Positions 14,121-16,151 of a stretch of 16,151 nucleotides of DNA are shown one piece after another; positions within the stretch are counted from its first letter, which is position 1; every line of letters begins with the position of its first letter. Below the pieces are notes generated by a model. It worked only from the letters and a program-made list of their open reading frames with translations, did no database searches and was not told where the DNA came from. The position numbers and the translations under genes are program-made. The DNA comes from JBFXDW01 sp050180745 (GTDB lineage Bacteria; Pseudomonadota; Alphaproteobacteria; UBA9219), in assembly GCA_050180745.1 (NCBI GenBank), contig JBFXDW010000041.1, forward strand, positions 1-16,151, read 5' to 3'.

Positions 14121-14774
14121 ATGACAGTAACACCTGCACAGCTCCGGGCAGCCAGAGGCATGATTGATTGGACCAGATCGAAACTGGCCAAAGCATCTGG
14201 AATCTCTGCAGAAACGATCAAGAACATTGAGCACGGCATCTACACCCCTCAAGAAGCAACGATTGATTCCATTGTTGCCGCCTTTGCCGAGCATGATTTA
14301 GTGTTCATGGAGAATGAAGGTATTCAGAGGCTCAAAAACAGGGTCCGTGTTTTTTCCGGCAAAAGAGGTCACGCAGATTTTCTTGATCATGTTTATGGCG
14401 TTATGGAGAAGAACAGAGGGCAAATCTGCCAGTTCAATTTAAGTGATGCCGCACACCTCCCTTACGCTGGAGATTCAGCCCGCGAACACTTAAAAAGGAT
14501 GTCATTAGTGGAAGGCTTGCGAGCTCGCGTCCTCGTTCCCGAAGGAGATCGCAGCTTCCCTGCCTCGTACTGTCAATACAGGTGGCTGGATAGACAAGCA
14601 CAAAAATTGATCCCATACTACATTTACAGTGATTACGTATCCCTTGTTTTAGTAAAAAATGAACAATACATGGAAACTGTTTCAATCCACTCAAAATTAT
14701 TGGCCGAAAAATACACAGAACAATTTGATTTGTTCTGGGAAACGGCAAAAACACCTAGTCGGGCAGGACAATGA
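14121..14774 (+). CDS. XRE-family regulator with TrmB/PLD-like C-terminal domain
   Basis: This 217-residue predicted transcriptional regulator has an N-terminal XRE helix-turn-helix (about 5-58): TPAQLRAARGMIDWTRSKLAKASGIS, then SAETIKNIEHGIYTPQEATI, and AFAEHDLVFM at the end of the domain. The rest (about 85-210) is a separate alpha/beta domain with RARVLVPEGD, IPYYIYSDYVSLVLVKNEQY and AEKYTEQFDLFWETA. That pattern resembles the C-terminal sensor domains of TrmB/PLD-like regulators, where a final helix with FDxxW follows a strand pair. The ligand is unknown. Its TGA overlaps the next gene's ATG (ATGA), so the two are translationally coupled and probably act together. Confidence 0.8.
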   Translation: MTVTPAQLRAARGMIDWTRSKLAKASGISAETIKNIEHGIYTPQEATIDSIVAAFAEHDLVFMENEGIQRLKNRVRVFSGKRGHADFLDHVYGVMEKNRGQICQFNLSDAAHLPYAGDSAREHLKRMSLVEGLRARVLVPEGDRSFPASYCQYRWLDRQAQKLIPYYIYSDYVSLVLVKNEQYMETVSIHSKLLAEKYTEQFDLFWETAKTPSRAGQ

Positions 14775-15967
14775 AAATGGCCATTTCAGAACCTTCTTCT
14801 CAACGACTTTGCGCAGGAATCTTTTCTGTCGATGGTGGAGATTGCCTCCACAAAGTCGCGCTGGAAAAAGCGCTCCAACAACATCTTGGAGAAGAAGCAG
14901 AACATCACGGCGCACCATTCGACAAGAACGCATTCAAAACTGTTCTTGGATGTATTGAGAATCAAGTCGCTCACGCCTATGTTATCCTCGTAGAGATAAT
15001 GGGTAGTCGCGATCTAGCAGGAAGCACTGTTGAATTCCCTAGCGTTATTACAGAATGGAATCCAAGGGGCAAAAGCTTCGCCTACTATCCAGCGGTTTAT
15101 GGAGAAGATATCGTTATCTCTGGTGGCATTTCAGAAGATTTTAGAAAATTCAGCGGCAATCAAGGTCTTGGCACGTATTTTGTGCGGGAGAAATACTTGG
15201 AATCCATCCGCAACAGAAAAGGAGTATTTCCTGCAACAATGCCTCCTTACGGAATGATCTTGGAGTATGGAAAAAACAATGATTGTATTAAAGGGCTTCT
15301 CAGTAAGTTTGGCGCACAGTTTGACCCCGAACAGAACAACGCCGTTCTAAGGTTTCCGGACTCGGTCTGTCCTCGCAACACAAAAAACTGTGTTACGGCA
15401 ATGGTCACTGCTCTTGGCGAAAAAAGAGGGCTTGCCATTGTTGCACAACCTCATATTTTTGCTGTCACCACTCTCGACAAGCAAAACCAAACAAGATTGT
15501 CTGCAACTTTTACGAGAACGATATCCACCTTCTCTGGCAACCCTATCATACGCGTTCAAATGACCAGCAGCCAGAACCTAGACGACACGAATAAAAATTG
15601 GGTGCGCAAATCTATTCTTTCTATTTTGGATGCGGCAAAACGTGAAGTCGAAACACGGGATTGGTACCCTTGGACCCCACGAATAACGAGCAAAGCGGAT
15701 TTCTTACAACGTTTAATGATCCACGCAAAAGATGAACCCCTTATTGTCAATACGCTAAGAGAGATGGGCGCCGTAACAAGAAAACTGGGCACTCATGATA
15801 TGATGCCAATGGTGATCAATTTCAAAGACATGCCAGACAGAATGATACCGGAAAAACCAACCTCAGTGCCTTATACAATTGTCCGAAATGACTATAGATA
15901 CAGCACACAACACGGCAGCTTCTTCCGCGACAACGGCCTAAAACCTGTAATGTGCGCCAACCTCTAA
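14771..15967 (+). CDS. Unknown protein coupled to XRE regulator; possible GNAT-like part
   Basis: This 398-residue protein is not one I can name. The ATG overlaps the regulator stop as ATGA, with AGGA just upstream. Residues about 65-195 may have an acetyltransferase-like (GNAT) layout: AYVILVEIMG, a strand EDIVISGGIS, GNQGLGTYFVREKYLESIRNR (129-149, a partial Q/R-x-x-G-x-G match followed by a helix), and ILEYGKNNDCIKGLLSKFGAQF (163-184, like the late N..AI.LY.KLGF motif). Key residues match only partly, so this is weak. The C-terminal half (about 200-398) has a VQMTSSQNLDD segment, a helix to RDWYPWTP (297-303) and no recognised domain. There is no signal peptide or membrane segment. The stop codon overlaps the stop of the convergent HypA-like gene. 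Confidence 0.8.
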   Translation: MKMAISEPSSQRLCAGIFSVDGGDCLHKVALEKALQQHLGEEAEHHGAPFDKNAFKTVLGCIENQVAHAYVILVEIMGSRDLAGSTVEFPSVITEWNPRGKSFAYYPAVYGEDIVISGGISEDFRKFSGNQGLGTYFVREKYLESIRNRKGVFPATMPPYGMILEYGKNNDCIKGLLSKFGAQFDPEQNNAVLRFPDSVCPRNTKNCVTAMVTALGEKRGLAIVAQPHIFAVTTLDKQNQTRLSATFTRTISTFSGNPIIRVQMTSSQNLDDTNKNWVRKSILSILDAAKREVETRDWYPWTPRITSKADFLQRLMIHAKDEPLIVNTLREMGAVTRKLGTHDMMPMVINFKDMPDRMIPEKPTSVPYTIVRNDYRYSTQHGSFFRDNGLKPVMCANL

Positions 15968-16151
15968 CACACCTCGAGCTGGCTGACGCGGAGATCATTG
16001 CCGGGCGTAGAAACAAAGGTGAGCTCAGCCCCTTCAGCCAGAGTCCCTTTGGCTACGAGAGGAAAACAGAATTCCATAGATTCTTGGCTTGCGCCTGAGA
16101 GGTCTCCCAAAGTCAGCTCGACCTTGACCACACGCGCAAAGCCCTCTTCCT
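15964..16151 (-). CDS. hypA: HypA-like nickel-insertion protein, C-terminal part (partial)
   Basis: The last 61 codons of a leftward gene enter from the right edge; the frame is read from 16149. The translation runs EEGFARVVKVELTLGDLSG, then ESMEFCFPLVAKGTLAEGAEL and ends NDLRVSQLEVC. This matches HypA/HybF, the nickel-delivery factor for [NiFe]-hydrogenase maturation, whose members have (V)xLEIGxLSGV, a F-F-V-xRGTLAEGAxL segment and a final (E/D)xLRVxxLEV. Between these the usual zinc-binding domain with two CxxC pairs is missing: TPG joins directly to NDLRV. The N-terminal nickel-binding MHE is outside the window. It is convergent with, and overlaps the stop codon of, the 398-residue gene. 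Confidence 0.6.
   Translation of the reverse strand, partial: EEGFARVVKVELTLGDLSGASQESMEFCFPLVAKGTLAEGAELTFVSTPGNDLRVSQLEVC

Noticed and set aside
15822..16016. Minus-strand open frame of 64 residues at the right edge
   Set aside because: A different minus-strand frame over 15964-16151 gives a clear HypA-like pattern, and the plus-strand gene explains the remainder.

Overview
The window is a piece of a low-to-moderate GC alphaproteobacterial chromosome carrying a block of tailed-phage structural genes. The block has the type and gene order of the gene transfer agent (GTA) and related HK97-like prophages of Alphaproteobacteria. Gene content is the evidence for this placement: a DUF2460/DUF2163/NlpC-P60/host-specificity quartet behind a TerL-portal-protease-capsid head module is a characteristic alphaproteobacterial arrangement. 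No genus can be named from the sequence.

Layout. Everything from about 12191 down to 1 is read leftward (minus strand): putative small terminase, large terminase, HK97 portal, prohead protease, HK97 major capsid protein, a small beta-rich structural protein, head-tail connector, head-closure protein, DUF2460 distal tail protein, DUF2163 hub, NlpC/P60 peptidase, a giant tip/host-specificity protein, and the first 19 codons of a DUF2793 protein. A good minus-strand promoter (12528-12556) lies upstream of the terminases. Downstream genes are often coupled (TAATG, TGATG and 10-base overlaps). The tail terminator, tail tube and tape-measure genes expected between head closure and DUF2460 are absent: those two genes are 3 bases apart.

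Right of the phage block are a small Asn/Ser-rich hypothetical gene (plus strand), two minus-strand hypotheticals (one resembling DUF6456), and a translationally coupled plus-strand pair: an XRE regulator with a TrmB/PLD-like C-terminal domain, followed by a 398-residue protein of unknown function with a weak acetyltransferase-like middle. At the right edge is the C-terminal end of a HypA-like nickel-insertion protein (minus strand). It appears to lack the zinc-binding domain that HypA normally has.

The main intergenic gaps of the phage block are filled by a composite repeat. It has arrays of a 7-base unit (ATTCAGG/ATTCAGC) in inverted orientation at the two ends, a conserved GGGGGCTTCCTTCA-like inner arm, and in two copies a nested GTCATTCC...GGAATCCC inverted repeat. 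Two arrays abut the stop codon of the gene before them. Repeats packed between, not within, otherwise open structural genes suggest a long-resident, possibly domesticated cluster. No integrase, lysis gene, tRNA, rRNA or CRISPR array was seen.
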